DNA of 64,000 bases from Burkholderiales bacterium (GTDB lineage: Bacteria > Pseudomonadota > Gammaproteobacteria > Burkholderiales > SG8-41), in the NCBI GenBank assembly GCA_022841375.1, contig JALHRQ010000006.1, positions 160,442 through 224,441 of the forward strand, read 5' to 3'. Shown here piece after piece: positions 7,712-15,921 of the stretch. Both the position numbers and the translations under genes were made by a program. Under the pieces are notes generated by a model. It saw only the letters and a list, made by a program, of their open reading frames with translations, was not told the origin of the DNA and made no database searches. Each line of letters opens with the position of its first letter. The first letter of the stretch is position 1.

Positions 7712-9604
7712 TCATGCCGCCATCGGCAGCGCCTGCTCCCCGGCGATCGGCAGCCAGACCGTGAACGTGCTGCCCTTTCCGACCTGGGTGGTCACTTCGA
7801 TGTCGCCGCCATGGTTGCGCACGATGTCGCGCGCGATAGTCAGGCCCAGGCCGGTGCCCTCGCCTTCGGCCTTGGTGGTGAAGTAGTTGTCGAAAATCTT
7901 CGGCAGCACCTCCGGCGGGATGCCGCTGCCGGTATCGGATACATCCACCCGGACGCGACCGTGCTCGACGCTGCTGCGCACGGTTATGGTGCCGGTACCT
8001 TCGATGGACTGCGCGGCATTGTTGATCAGGTTGAGGAACACCTGGTTGAGCTGGGAGGCGTTGCAGTGGATCGGCGGCACGTCGGCGTACTCCTCCACCA
8101 CGCGCACCCGTTCGGGAATCACACTGCGCGCGATGTAGGTCACCGTGGCGACGCCCTTGTTGACGTCGAACTCGGAGGTACGGGCGCGGTCCAGGCGCGT
8201 GAAGTTGCGCAAGTGGGTGACCAGCTCCGTCATCTGGTGGATGCCCGAAAGCACGTCTTGCAGCATTTCGCGCATCGGGTTTACATACTCGGGACGCGCC
8301 TCGCAGGATTCGATCTGGGTGCGGGAACGTGTGAGGTTGAGCACCACCTGGTCTCCCGGCGTGCGCCGGACGATATCGGCGAACTTGGAGGCAACCTGCA
8401 GCGGCAGTTCGATGCCTTGGAGCTGCTCCAGCACCAGACTCACGTTGTTGTGTGAGAACGCCAGCGGCGTGTTGAGCTGGTGCGCGACGCCCGCCACCAT
8501 TTGGCCGAGCGACGCCATTTTTTCGGACTGTGCGAGTTGCTGCCGCGAGTGCTCGCGCTCTGCTTCCTGTGCGCGGAGCAGGGTTTCGGCGCGCCGCACG
8601 ATCACAAACAGCACTGCGAACAACAGCGCCAGCAGACCCATCACGACCAGCAGGCCGATGTTCGACATCGATTCGGTTTCCTGTTGGTTGCGCCTGGCGG
8701 CTTCCTCCAGGCGGGCCTGGTCGCGGGCCGCCCCGGCGCGGATCTGCTCGGATGTGGACTTGATCTGCGCGAGAAACGGGGTCACGTCAGAGTAGACCTC
8801 AAACACGCCGACGATCTTTTCGGAACCGGGTTCCAGCACCGGCAGGTAGCTGGAGATCAGGTCGCGGTTCTCGACCACGCCCTCGAAGGCGCTGAACTTG
8901 CCGCGGTGGGTAAGTTCACTCGCCGGTTTGCCCGCCATCGCCGACTTCCAGCCGGCATTGCCGAGCTTGTCCTCGCCGACCTGCGCATGCTCTGAGGAGT
9001 AGACGGTGATACCGCGCAGGTCGAACACCTTGATCTTGAACACGGTGCTCTTTTTCATTGAATCGTAAACTTTTGCGTCGAGCGCTTTGAACTCCGGAAG
9101 GGCCACAATCCGCCGGCCGGCTTCCGCGTAGCAAGCCTTCTTGGCGGGCGGCTGGACCGTCTTTCCCGCCGCATCGCTCGCATCGGGCATCCCGCGGCAG
9201 TGCTCGACCGGAATCGCCAGCGCCTTGGCCACGAACGGCGCGAAATCGCGCTCCCAGAGGGAGTTGGCGAACAGACGCGTCAGGTTGACATTGCCGCTTT
9301 CATGTACTGAAAGGAGATCACGGCGCGCCACCTCGTCCTGACGGCGTGCGAACTCGTCCTGCAGCCGCCCGACATAGGACCTTTGCTCGTCCTGCACCCT
9401 GCTGAAGAACAGATCCTGTCCCCGCTCATGCCAGGCCAGTGCCGCCGCCGTCAGGCCGAATGCGCCCAGCCCGGCGATCGTGAAATAGCGCAGCAGCCGA
9501 AAACGCCCCGACTGGACCCGGTGTACCGCCTGTTCCTTGCTCTTGGACGGCTTGCCAAAGATTCTCGCCAGCACTTTGTCCTCCGTTTCAAATCCTGCGA
9601 TCAC
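7712..9604 (-). CDS. Membrane sensor histidine kinase (HK1)
   Basis: This 630-residue kinase has a membrane segment at about 41-58, a periplasmic sensor of ~260 residues with Cache-like features (FDLRGITVYSSEHAQVGEDK; ELTHRGKFSAFEGVVEN) and a conserved Cys in EHCRGM and another in KKACYAE. A second membrane segment is followed by a coiled coil, an H-box (GVAHQLNTPL) and a complete HATPase domain: FLNLINNAAQS (N box), DTGSGIPPE (G1), FDNYFTTKAEGEGTGLGL (F/G2), GKGSTFTVWLP. The start is GTG at 9604. It shares its whole sensor region with the kinase at 20234-21931. The twin-receiver gene follows 30 bp downstream and is the likely partner. Confidence 0.9.
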   Translation of the reverse strand: MIAGFETEDKVLARIFGKPSKSKEQAVHRVQSGRFRLLRYFTIAGLGAFGLTAAALAWHERGQDLFFSRVQDEQRSYVGRLQDEFARRQDEVARRDLLSVHESGNVNLTRLFANSLWERDFAPFVAKALAIPVEHCRGMPDASDAAGKTVQPPAKKACYAEAGRRIVALPEFKALDAKVYDSMKKSTVFKIKVFDLRGITVYSSEHAQVGEDKLGNAGWKSAMAGKPASELTHRGKFSAFEGVVENRDLISSYLPVLEPGSEKIVGVFEVYSDVTPFLAQIKSTSEQIRAGAARDQARLEEAARRNQQETESMSNIGLLVVMGLLALLFAVLFVIVRRAETLLRAQEAEREHSRQQLAQSEKMASLGQMVAGVAHQLNTPLAFSHNNVSLVLEQLQGIELPLQVASKFADIVRRTPGDQVVLNLTRSRTQIESCEARPEYVNPMREMLQDVLSGIHQMTELVTHLRNFTRLDRARTSEFDVNKGVATVTYIARSVIPERVRVVEEYADVPPIHCNASQLNQVFLNLINNAAQSIEGTGTITVRSSVEHGRVRVDVSDTGSGIPPEVLPKIFDNYFTTKAEGEGTGLGLTIARDIVRNHGGDIEVTTQVGKGSTFTVWLPIAGEQALPMAA

Positions 9605-9966
9605 GCATTCTTCGGAAGAATAGGCAAGATCCGTACCTATACCGGGTTGCCGCGCGTGAAGGGTGCATCTGTTTCATATGCGTGGCGGCGACTTGCCGGG
9701 GCATCTTGATTCCGGGAATTCCCTGTCTCAAAATCTCGTTGTCGAGAATCGGGACGCAGCCGCGATTGAGGGGGGGCAGAGGCCGTCATGATCGTGGTCC
9801 ATGTTGACCAAGCGCCAGGGATGCGCATCGATTACGCGGACACCGGTTTTTCCGGGCCGGGTGTTCCAATCGGGCACGTTGGTGAGTGTTCCTGCAGACG
9901 AGCGGCCGCGAGAAGCGGGCCGCTGGCTCGAACGGCAAGCCTGGCGCGAAAGAGTTCAGCACCGAT
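9605..9966. other. Intergenic region, no gene supported
   Basis: These 362 bases lie upstream of HK1 and downstream of the hemerythrin-like gene. Short open frames exist on both strands but resemble no protein family, lack ribosome-binding sites and overlap antisense to the neighbours. The HK1 promoter presumably lies here; I see no clear -35/-10 pair. Confidence 0.4.
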
Positions 9967-10569
9967 TTACTCCATTGCCAGCGCCTTTTTCGCCCGTTGC
10001 AGCAAACCTATCCGCGCCACCTCGTCACGCTCCATCAGTGCCGCCTCCCACTGCGGAAACATGTTGTGTTCCTCGCCGGAATGATGCTTGGTCAGCGTTT
10101 CCGACAGGAGCCTGCAATGGACGGCGAGTTGCGCCGCGTCCGGCCGGTTCTGCGCCAGCAATCTTTTGACATGCGTGAGTTGCTGGGAAATTTCGCGGTG
10201 TTCGCGCAGCAGGATTGCTGACGACTGGTCAGAAACGGTCTCCGCCACCCCGTGGATCGCTGCCAATTCACCATCCTCGAACGCGACATGCCGGTCCAAC
10301 GCAACGACAAATGCCTGCACCAGCGGCACCGCCGTCGCGGCATCGCCTTGATTCAGAAGCCCCAGCGCGCGTGCCAGCAACCCGATGATGCTTTTGTGGT
10401 CTGCTTCGAGCAGCGCCAGCACGGCGGACACCTCGATGTGGATTTGGTCATTCACGGTGAGATTCCAATCCCCGCCGGCCTCGGTGGTGTCCCAGGTCAG
10501 GCGCTCTTGTCGCTCCAGGTTGAGGTTTGCCGGCAGCAATGACGGCTCTTGCGCAAGGATCAGCGCCAC
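9967..10569 (-). CDS. Hemerythrin-like (HHE) cation-binding protein
   Basis: This protein of up to 200 residues is alpha-helical, with the spaced His/Glu ligands of hemerythrin-like domains: LLEADHKSI, DRHVAFEDGEL, LLREHREI and LTKHHSGEEHNMFPQWE. Such domains bind a diiron centre and O2 or NO, or serve in iron and oxidative-stress handling. The start is uncertain: GTG at 10569 opens the frame but no good RBS is visible, and the domain itself begins about 40 residues later. The gene is on the same strand as the HK1 signalling block, 362 bp upstream. A role as cytoplasmic oxygen or NO responder for that block is inferred from position only. Confidence 0.8.
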   Translation of the reverse strand: MALILAQEPSLLPANLNLERQERLTWDTTEAGGDWNLTVNDQIHIEVSAVLALLEADHKSIIGLLARALGLLNQGDAATAVPLVQAFVVALDRHVAFEDGELAAIHGVAETVSDQSSAILLREHREISQQLTHVKRLLAQNRPDAAQLAVHCRLLSETLTKHHSGEEHNMFPQWEAALMERDEVARIGLLQRAKKALAME

Positions 10570-10786
10570 GCAAGACTAGATGGTTCTCACACAGTCCAAC
10601 GGCGGCGGCGACCTGATTTGATGATTGCTTACGCAGGTCGTGTACGGTCGGTAGGGATATCAAATTAGTCCAGTAATACGATGGTTAAAAAAATTTTGCC
10701 GCTCACCTTTAATGCTGCGAGACGGCCCCGATTACGAACGGCTTGAATTAAACCACGTTAAACAGGGGGGTATCAATTACTAAATG
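10570..10786. other. Intergenic region, nothing recognised
   Basis: An AT-richer stretch upstream of the hemerythrin gene that borders the IS30 remnant. No open frame of note and no clear promoter; an insertion sequence end could lie here but I cannot define terminal repeats. Confidence 0.35.
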
Positions 10787-11031
10787 CTACAAAACCACAA
10801 TAGCAACAAGCGTACCATGATGCTGCTTTAAAGCACAAGCATTCGGGGTGAACAACTCGGCAGGGCACCGGAAACTCATCAACTTTCGTGGTCTGGTGTT
10901 CAGCTACCATGCAATGGCATCCAATTGCGCGCTCGAGTTCGGCATCCTTGAGCAGATACTGTCGCAGCAGTCCATTTGGTGTACTCGTTGATGCCGCGTT
11001 GCCACGGGCTGTGCGGGTCGCCGAAGTACAC
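10787..11031 (-). pseudogene. IS30-family transposase C-terminal remnant
   Basis: Read on the minus strand, the sequence begins YFGDPHSPWQRGINEYT and, after a one-base insertion (AAA for AA near 10976), continues NGLLRQYLLKDAELE. This is the signature of the catalytic C-terminal end of IS30 transposases. In another frame it continues LDAIAW, an in-frame TAG, then LNTRPRK and FRCPAELF, ending at a TAG at 10787-10789. At least two frameshifts and one nonsense change are present, and the N-terminal two-thirds of the gene is absent, so it is dead. It marks an old insertion between the hemerythrin and TlpA-like genes. Confidence 0.75.
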
Positions 11032-11110
11032 TTACACACCAGTGGCATTCAGAAAATGAAAGCCAACGATGAAACACTCGCTTTCAAACGCTATTGATGG
11101 AAGAACCCGT

Positions 11111-11671
11111 ATGGTTATATGCAATTTGCAAGCCCACATGCGCAATGCACTGCTGGGCGTGCTCTTGCTGCTGTGCGTGATCGGCGCCTTAGGTGCCTGC
11201 AGCGAGAGCCCGGCGCCCGGCGCTGCACCGGGAACGGCTTTTCCTGTTCTACCGCTTGCCAGCCTCACCGGCGGTGCAGTGCTGTCGCCGGACGTGTTGT
11301 CGGGCAAAGCGCTGGTAATCAATTTCTGGGCGACCTGGTGTGAGCCCTGCCGCAAAGAAATGCCGAGTCTGGAGCGCCTGCACCTGCAAGCCGATCCCGA
11401 AAAGCTGGCCGTGCTGGGGGTTTCCGTTGATACCGATCTGCATCTCGCCCGCGAATTCCTGCTTCAGCACAAGCTCACATTCGCCAATTACACCGACGGC
11501 GAGCAGAAACTCGCGCGCGGCGCCCTTAATGTTCAGGCGTTTCCCGTTACTTTCCTCGTGGCGCCCGACGGTACGATCAAGGCGCGTATTAACGGCGTGC
11601 GTGACTGGGGCAGCGCCGACACGCTGCGTATGCTGGAGCAGGCGCTGGTGACGCCCATTGCGATGCACTAG
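11111..11671 (+). CDS. TlpA/ResA-like thioredoxin-fold lipoprotein
   Basis: The protein has an N-terminal hydrophobic signal followed by a lipobox (LGAC, then SESPAPGAA), so it is probably anchored on the periplasmic side. The thioredoxin fold carries the redox pair in FWATWCEPCRKEMP and a cis-Pro region in VQAFPVTFLV. ResA/TlpA proteins reduce apocytochrome CxxCH cysteines before haem ligation, which fits the ResB/CcsA genes about 8 kb upstream and the many c-type cytochromes here. ATG at 11111 has a good RBS (TGGAAGA); ATG at 11138 would give a more standard signal peptide, and the frame opens further upstream at 11069. Confidence 0.85.
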   Translation: MVICNLQAHMRNALLGVLLLLCVIGALGACSESPAPGAAPGTAFPVLPLASLTGGAVLSPDVLSGKALVINFWATWCEPCRKEMPSLERLHLQADPEKLAVLGVSVDTDLHLAREFLLQHKLTFANYTDGEQKLARGALNVQAFPVTFLVAPDGTIKARINGVRDWGSADTLRMLEQALVTPIAMH

Positions 11672-11865
11672 CAGTGTGGCGGACTGAATATCCGAAAATG
11701 ACGCAAGTCATTGATTTATAATAATAATATGTATAGAAAAATAAAAACTTTAATTAAAACAATGACTTACGAGTTAAGCCCGGGGCTGCTAGTGGTCAAT
11801 TAATTGGGGTTGATCGCCGTTGTCTGTCCGGCATCGTACTGCTTCATTCTCATATGCAAGAAAAG

Positions 11866-11879
11866 TTGATCTGGATCAT
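11866..11879 (+). promoter_or_regulatory. FNR/Anr-like box upstream of the NtrBC-like operon
   Basis: TTGATCTGGATCAT matches the FNR consensus TTGAT-N4-ATCAA at 9 of 10 fixed positions. It is centred about 65 bp before the ATG of the NtrB-like kinase in a 266-bp AT-rich intergenic region. A second inverted repeat (AATGAC-GCAA-GTCATT) lies at 11697-11712. Oxygen-dependent control of the downstream cytochrome operon is a reasonable inference. Confidence 0.45.
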
Positions 11880-11937
11880 TAAACTGCCTCCCCGCTGCAA
11901 TCAGCATGGGCATGTCCATTAATGAGGGTTGTGATTG

Positions 11938-13488
11938 ATGCTGAATCCCAGAATGATTTCCCGGCTTTTTGCGCAGGATACGAACCGTAGCCAATCCGAC
12001 CCAACTCCGCTGACCGGGATCGGCAAGCTAACGCTGCGCATGAAGGGCATCATCGGTTTTGTCGCGCTGGTTGCCTACATTGCAGTCGCTGGTGTGCTGA
12101 TTGCTCAACAGCGCGAAGCGTTGCTGCACAACGTACAGGAGCTGGAGCAGATACATGCCAGGCAGGACGCACTGACCAAGGTCAGCAGTTCCCTTGCGCA
12201 TGCGGTCACAGAAGTCAATGCGGCGTATTACGAAGTTCAGGTGGCGCCCCGCTTCGACAACATCGCGATTGATGTCGAAGCGGTTCAGGCGGGACTGCAT
12301 GCGCTGACGACCGATTCACCGGCGCTGACGAAAATCGTAGAACGGATCAATCAGAATATCACTGCCTTGCGTGCGATGCCGGTGCGTTCAGGCTTGTTGG
12401 GATTGCGTGACAATATGCATGTGCTGGTGGGCGAACTCGACACGATTACCCGAGGGGTAAGTGAGCGCCGCAAAATCCTCTCCGATGCTTATCGCATCGC
12501 CTACAACTCAATAACGGTCATTGCGCTCACCATGGGGATGGCCGGCATCATCCTGTTTGGTTCTGTTACGGCATTGTTTTTCTCAAGGCTGGCGTGGGAT
12601 CTCAATACGCTGGAGAAGCGGGCGCGGCAAGTGGTCAAGGGGTATCGCGGCGAGCCGCTACCAGTAACGCGACACGACGAAGTGGGCGGGCTGATGAAAG
12701 CGGTCAATCAGATGCAGTCCGATCTGCGCAATCATGAACAGCAGCTCGAGATTGTGCGCCAGCAGCGCTTTCACCAGGAGCGGATGGCTGCGGTGGGCTC
12801 GCTTGCGGCAGCCATTGCGCACGAAATCAACAACCCCATCGCCGCCATCACCGGTGCCACTGAGGAAATGTGCCGCACCCAGCGGCAAGGCCTTTGCAGC
12901 AGTCACGGCAACTCATGCAGTCCCGATCTGGTACTGGAGCAGGCCCAGCGCATTGCCCGCATCACACGCCAGATTTCCGATCTGACGGCGCCCCAATCCG
13001 CGCAATCGCAATTGATGGATGTCAACGGATTGCTGCGCAGCACCGGAAATTTCCTGTGCTACGACCAACGTCTTCGCGAGACTGGAATCAATTATGATCT
13101 GGATAACCAGTTGCCGGCATTACTCGCCGTGCCTGATGAAATCACCCAAATCGCGGTGAACCTGCTGATTAATGCGGCGGACGCGATCGCCGCGGTGCCG
13201 GGTCTCCACGGACGCATTGATTTATCCACCCGGGTTGAAGACCACGCTATTGTCATCGCTGTGGCTGACAACGGCTGCGGCATGAGCGAAGCAGCGTGCG
13301 AGCATGCATTTGACGAAGGATTCACCACCAAGTCTAACGGCAGCGGCATCGGCCTGTTCATGTGCAAGTCGTTGGCCGAAGCGTATGGCGGAACTGTTGA
13401 AATTACTTCAACACCCGGCAAAGGTACCCGGGTGCGGGTGTGCCTGCCGTTCGAGACTGAAACCAGCTCTGTGACCGCAACAGGATAA
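11938..13488 (+). CDS. NtrB-like membrane histidine kinase with cysteine-containing insert (HK3)
   Basis: This 516-residue kinase has membrane segments at about 35-55 and 195-220, a helical periplasmic domain between them and a HAMP-like linker. The transmitter has H-box AIAHEINNPIAAITGATEEM, then an unusual short insert containing CSSHGNSC (Cys codons at 12895 and 12916). A full HATPase domain follows: VNLLINAADAI, ADNGCGM, EGFTTKSNGSGIGLFMC and GKGTRVRVCLP. ATG 11938 is preceded by GAGGG at good spacing. The NtrC-like regulator starts 6 bp downstream and is its cognate. The transmitter is closely similar to that of the pseudo-kinase at 20234-21931, including the Cys insert. Confidence 0.9.
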   Translation: MLNPRMISRLFAQDTNRSQSDPTPLTGIGKLTLRMKGIIGFVALVAYIAVAGVLIAQQREALLHNVQELEQIHARQDALTKVSSSLAHAVTEVNAAYYEVQVAPRFDNIAIDVEAVQAGLHALTTDSPALTKIVERINQNITALRAMPVRSGLLGLRDNMHVLVGELDTITRGVSERRKILSDAYRIAYNSITVIALTMGMAGIILFGSVTALFFSRLAWDLNTLEKRARQVVKGYRGEPLPVTRHDEVGGLMKAVNQMQSDLRNHEQQLEIVRQQRFHQERMAAVGSLAAAIAHEINNPIAAITGATEEMCRTQRQGLCSSHGNSCSPDLVLEQAQRIARITRQISDLTAPQSAQSQLMDVNGLLRSTGNFLCYDQRLRETGINYDLDNQLPALLAVPDEITQIAVNLLINAADAIAAVPGLHGRIDLSTRVEDHAIVIAVADNGCGMSEAACEHAFDEGFTTKSNGSGIGLFMCKSLAEAYGGTVEITSTPGKGTRVRVCLPFETETSSVTATG

Positions 13489-13494
13489 ATCGCC

Positions 13495-14916
13495 ATGACT
13501 GCATTACATATACTCGTGATCGATGATGAGCCCGCCTTGCGGCAAATAATTACTGCGGCGGTAAAGAAGGCCGGTTACAGCGTGGATCAGGCTGCGACCG
13601 CACGCGAAGCATCGTCCCGGCTGGTTCGCGGAGACGTGGACGTGGCGTTATGCGACATCAAGCTTCCCGATGGCAACGGTATTGACTTGTTGCGTGATGC
13701 CAAGGCCGCGGGCATCGATACCACATTCGTGATGGTCACCGCTTTCGGCTCGATGGAAACAGCGGTAGAGGCGCTGCGTGCGGGCGCATTCGACTATGTG
13801 GTAAAGCCGGTGTCCAACGAGGAGCTGTTGCACCGGCTGTCGCAGATCGCTGCGATGCGCGGCTTGCGTGAGGAGAACAACGCGCTGCGCAAGGTGGTCG
13901 GCGACAGCTTGCACAAGCTTTATTCCTTTGCTTCCCCCGTTATGCTGGAAGTCGAGCGGCTTGTGTCGAAAGTGGCGCCAACAGACAGCACGGTGCTCAT
14001 CACCGGCGAGAGCGGTACGGGAAAGGGGGTCACTGCGCGTCGCATACACGAGTTGAGTACGCGCAGCAGCAGCCCGCTGGTGACAGTGAATTGCAGCGCA
14101 ATTCCCGAAAATCTGATGGAGAGCGAATTCTTCGGACATACCAAGGGTGCGTTTACCAGCGCCGATCGCGCGCGCAAGGGACTTTTTCTCGAAGCCGATG
14201 GCGGCACGCTGTTCCTGGACGAGATCGGCGAGCTGCCACTGCCGATGCAAACCAAGCTGCTCCACGTGATCGAGGACAAAACCGTGCGCGCGGTAGGCGG
14301 CGAGCAGATGCGGCATGTGAACGTGCGCATCATTGTGGCCACTAATCGTGATCTGCAGGAGATGGTAAAACAGGGGCGTTTCCGCGAAGACTTGTTTTTC
14401 CGGCTGTCAATGTTCCACATCCCGGTGCCACCGTTGCGCGAGCAGCGGGCTGACATGCCCGGATTAATCCGGCATTTGCTGCGCGAGTCGAAATACAATG
14501 GTGCTGGTGCTGACGAGATTGATCCGCTGGCGGTAGAAGCATTGATTTCGTATCGCTGGCCGGGCAACGTGAGGGAACTGGATAACGTGATTAACCGCGC
14601 GCAAATCCTTGCCGAAGGCCCTGTCATCAGGCTCACCGACTTGCCGCAGGACATTACGCATGCGATAGCGAGCCGCACTTCTGGCACGACAATTGCTCGG
14701 GAAGAAGGATGTCTGCGTGACCAGGTGCGGCGTTTCGAGGCCGAGATCATTGCCCGGGCGATAAAAGTTGCAGGCGGAGACCGGCGTCTGGCTTCGCAGA
14801 AACTGGGTATCGGGTTGTCCAGTCTGTATCGCAAGCTGGAAGAATTGGAGCGTGACGGTTTGATGTCCGGCGCTGGCGCTCAATCTGCGCAACCCGAGCA
14901 TGCGCCTGGATTTTAA
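13495..14916 (+). CDS. NtrC-family sigma-54-dependent response regulator
   Basis: This 473-residue protein has an N-terminal receiver (LVIDDEPAL; phosphoacceptor in VALCDIKLPDGNG; Lys in VVKPVSN), a central AAA+ domain with Walker A GESGTGKG, Walker B LFLDEIGELP and the sensor regions (VRIIVATNRDLQ, then WPGNVREL), and a C-terminal Fis-type helix-turn-helix (DRRLASQKLGIGLSSLYRKL). The sigma-54 contact loop reads GAFTSA instead of GAFTGA. The gene is 6 bp downstream of its kinase and heads the Sel1-cytochrome-propeller run, which it may control. I found no convincing -24/-12 promoter in the nearby intergenic regions. Confidence 0.93.
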   Translation: MTALHILVIDDEPALRQIITAAVKKAGYSVDQAATAREASSRLVRGDVDVALCDIKLPDGNGIDLLRDAKAAGIDTTFVMVTAFGSMETAVEALRAGAFDYVVKPVSNEELLHRLSQIAAMRGLREENNALRKVVGDSLHKLYSFASPVMLEVERLVSKVAPTDSTVLITGESGTGKGVTARRIHELSTRSSSPLVTVNCSAIPENLMESEFFGHTKGAFTSADRARKGLFLEADGGTLFLDEIGELPLPMQTKLLHVIEDKTVRAVGGEQMRHVNVRIIVATNRDLQEMVKQGRFREDLFFRLSMFHIPVPPLREQRADMPGLIRHLLRESKYNGAGADEIDPLAVEALISYRWPGNVRELDNVINRAQILAEGPVIRLTDLPQDITHAIASRTSGTTIAREEGCLRDQVRRFEAEIIARAIKVAGGDRRLASQKLGIGLSSLYRKLEELERDGLMSGAGAQSAQPEHAPGF

Positions 14917-14945
14917 CGAGTTGCGCTACGCGGGAGCGATGAGGG

Positions 14946-15605
14946 ATGGATGGGATGCAGCACTTGAGGCGGAACCATATCCATTGGATATCGAAGGCGG
15001 CGTGCGCGGTGGTCGCGCTGTGTTTTACGCTCACTGCGTTCGCGGCGGCGGAAGACGACTATCGCGAAGGCTTCAAGTTCTATCAGACGGGCGATGTCAC
15101 TACCGCGATGGCACGATTGAAAAAGGCCGCTGATGTCGGGCACGCGCCGGCGCAGGTGCTGCTGGCCGACATACTTGACCAGGCAGAATTCAATGAAGAG
15201 GCGGTGAGTTATTACCGCAAAGCGGCGGAGCAGGGAAATGCGGACGGGGAATTTGGCCTGGGCAACATGATTGCAAGCGGCGAGGGGGTCAAGCGCGATG
15301 CCGCCGAAGCGCGCAAGTGGATCACCAGCGCGGCAGACAAGAACCACCCGCGCGCGATTGCCGCGCTGGCTCAGGCTTATATCAGTGGCGGACTTGGCAT
15401 TGAGGAGAAACAACGCGGCGGCGAGGACGCGCGCCGCTGGATTGTACGCGCCGCCGACAGTAGCTATCTGCCGGCGTTGGACTATCTTGCCAGATCTTAT
15501 CGTACGGGAATGCTCGGCCTGTCGGTGGACCTAAAGCAGGCCGAAGCACTGGAAGCCAAAGCCCGTACCATACGTGGCGTGACTACCCGGAAAGGGAAAA
15601 AATGA
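14946..15605 (+). CDS. Exported Sel1-repeat protein
   Basis: This 219-residue protein has an N-terminal signal peptide (hydrophobic ACAVVALCFTLTAFAAA) followed by four or five Sel1-like repeats of the form A..L..AA..G...A, for example GHAPAQVLLADILDQAEFNE, a unit starting GNADGEFGLGNMIASGEGVK, and HPRAIAALAQAYISGGLGI. Sel1 solenoids are protein-binding scaffolds, often in signalling. It lies 29 bp after the NtrC-like gene and 16 bp before the monohaem cytochrome, within an apparent operon. Its partner is unknown; periplasmic sensor or cytochrome proteins encoded next to it are candidates. Confidence 0.8.
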   Translation: MDGMQHLRRNHIHWISKAACAVVALCFTLTAFAAAEDDYREGFKFYQTGDVTTAMARLKKAADVGHAPAQVLLADILDQAEFNEEAVSYYRKAAEQGNADGEFGLGNMIASGEGVKRDAAEARKWITSAADKNHPRAIAALAQAYISGGLGIEEKQRGGEDARRWIVRAADSSYLPALDYLARSYRTGMLGLSVDLKQAEALEAKARTIRGVTTRKGKK

Positions 15606-15621
15606 TAAAAAACATAATGCT

Positions 15622-15921
15622 ATGCATACTCTGCTGCTGTTGACGCTGATGATGGGTACGGCTGCCATCGCTGATGCGGCTGATATCAACAAGGGCGCGT
15701 TAATTTACAGTGTCCATTGTGCCAATTGCCATGGCGGCTCAGGCGCTCCGGTGATGCCAGGATCGCCCAATTTCCAGCGCGGCGAGAAATTGCTTCAGGC
15801 TGACTTTGCGCTGCTCGCCTCGATACGTCGCGGGAAAAACGCGATGCCCGCATACATGGGCCTGCTACGTGATCAGGAGATCATGGATGTAGTCGCCTAT
15901 CTGCGGACGCTGCAACGATGA
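15622..15921 (+). CDS. Small monohaem class I cytochrome c
   Basis: This 99-residue precursor has a signal peptide (MHTLLLLTLMMGTAAIADA), one haem motif CANCH near residue 34, and a C-terminal Met ligand region (KNAMPAYMG), followed by the terminal helix DVVAYLRTLQR. This is the layout of small class I c-type cytochromes that shuttle electrons in the periplasm. Its stop overlaps the ATG of the first propeller gene (ATGA), so the two are probably translated together and may interact. The RBS is weak. Confidence 0.88.
   Translation: MHTLLLLTLMMGTAAIADAADINKGALIYSVHCANCHGGSGAPVMPGSPNFQRGEKLLQADFALLASIRRGKNAMPAYMGLLRDQEIMDVVAYLRTLQR

Noticed and set aside
6530..8455. Long open frame (641 codons) on the plus strand
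   Set aside because: It lies antisense to the twin-receiver and HK1 genes, is rich in His/Arg/Gln as expected for a mirrored frame of GC-rich coding DNA, and shows no domain.
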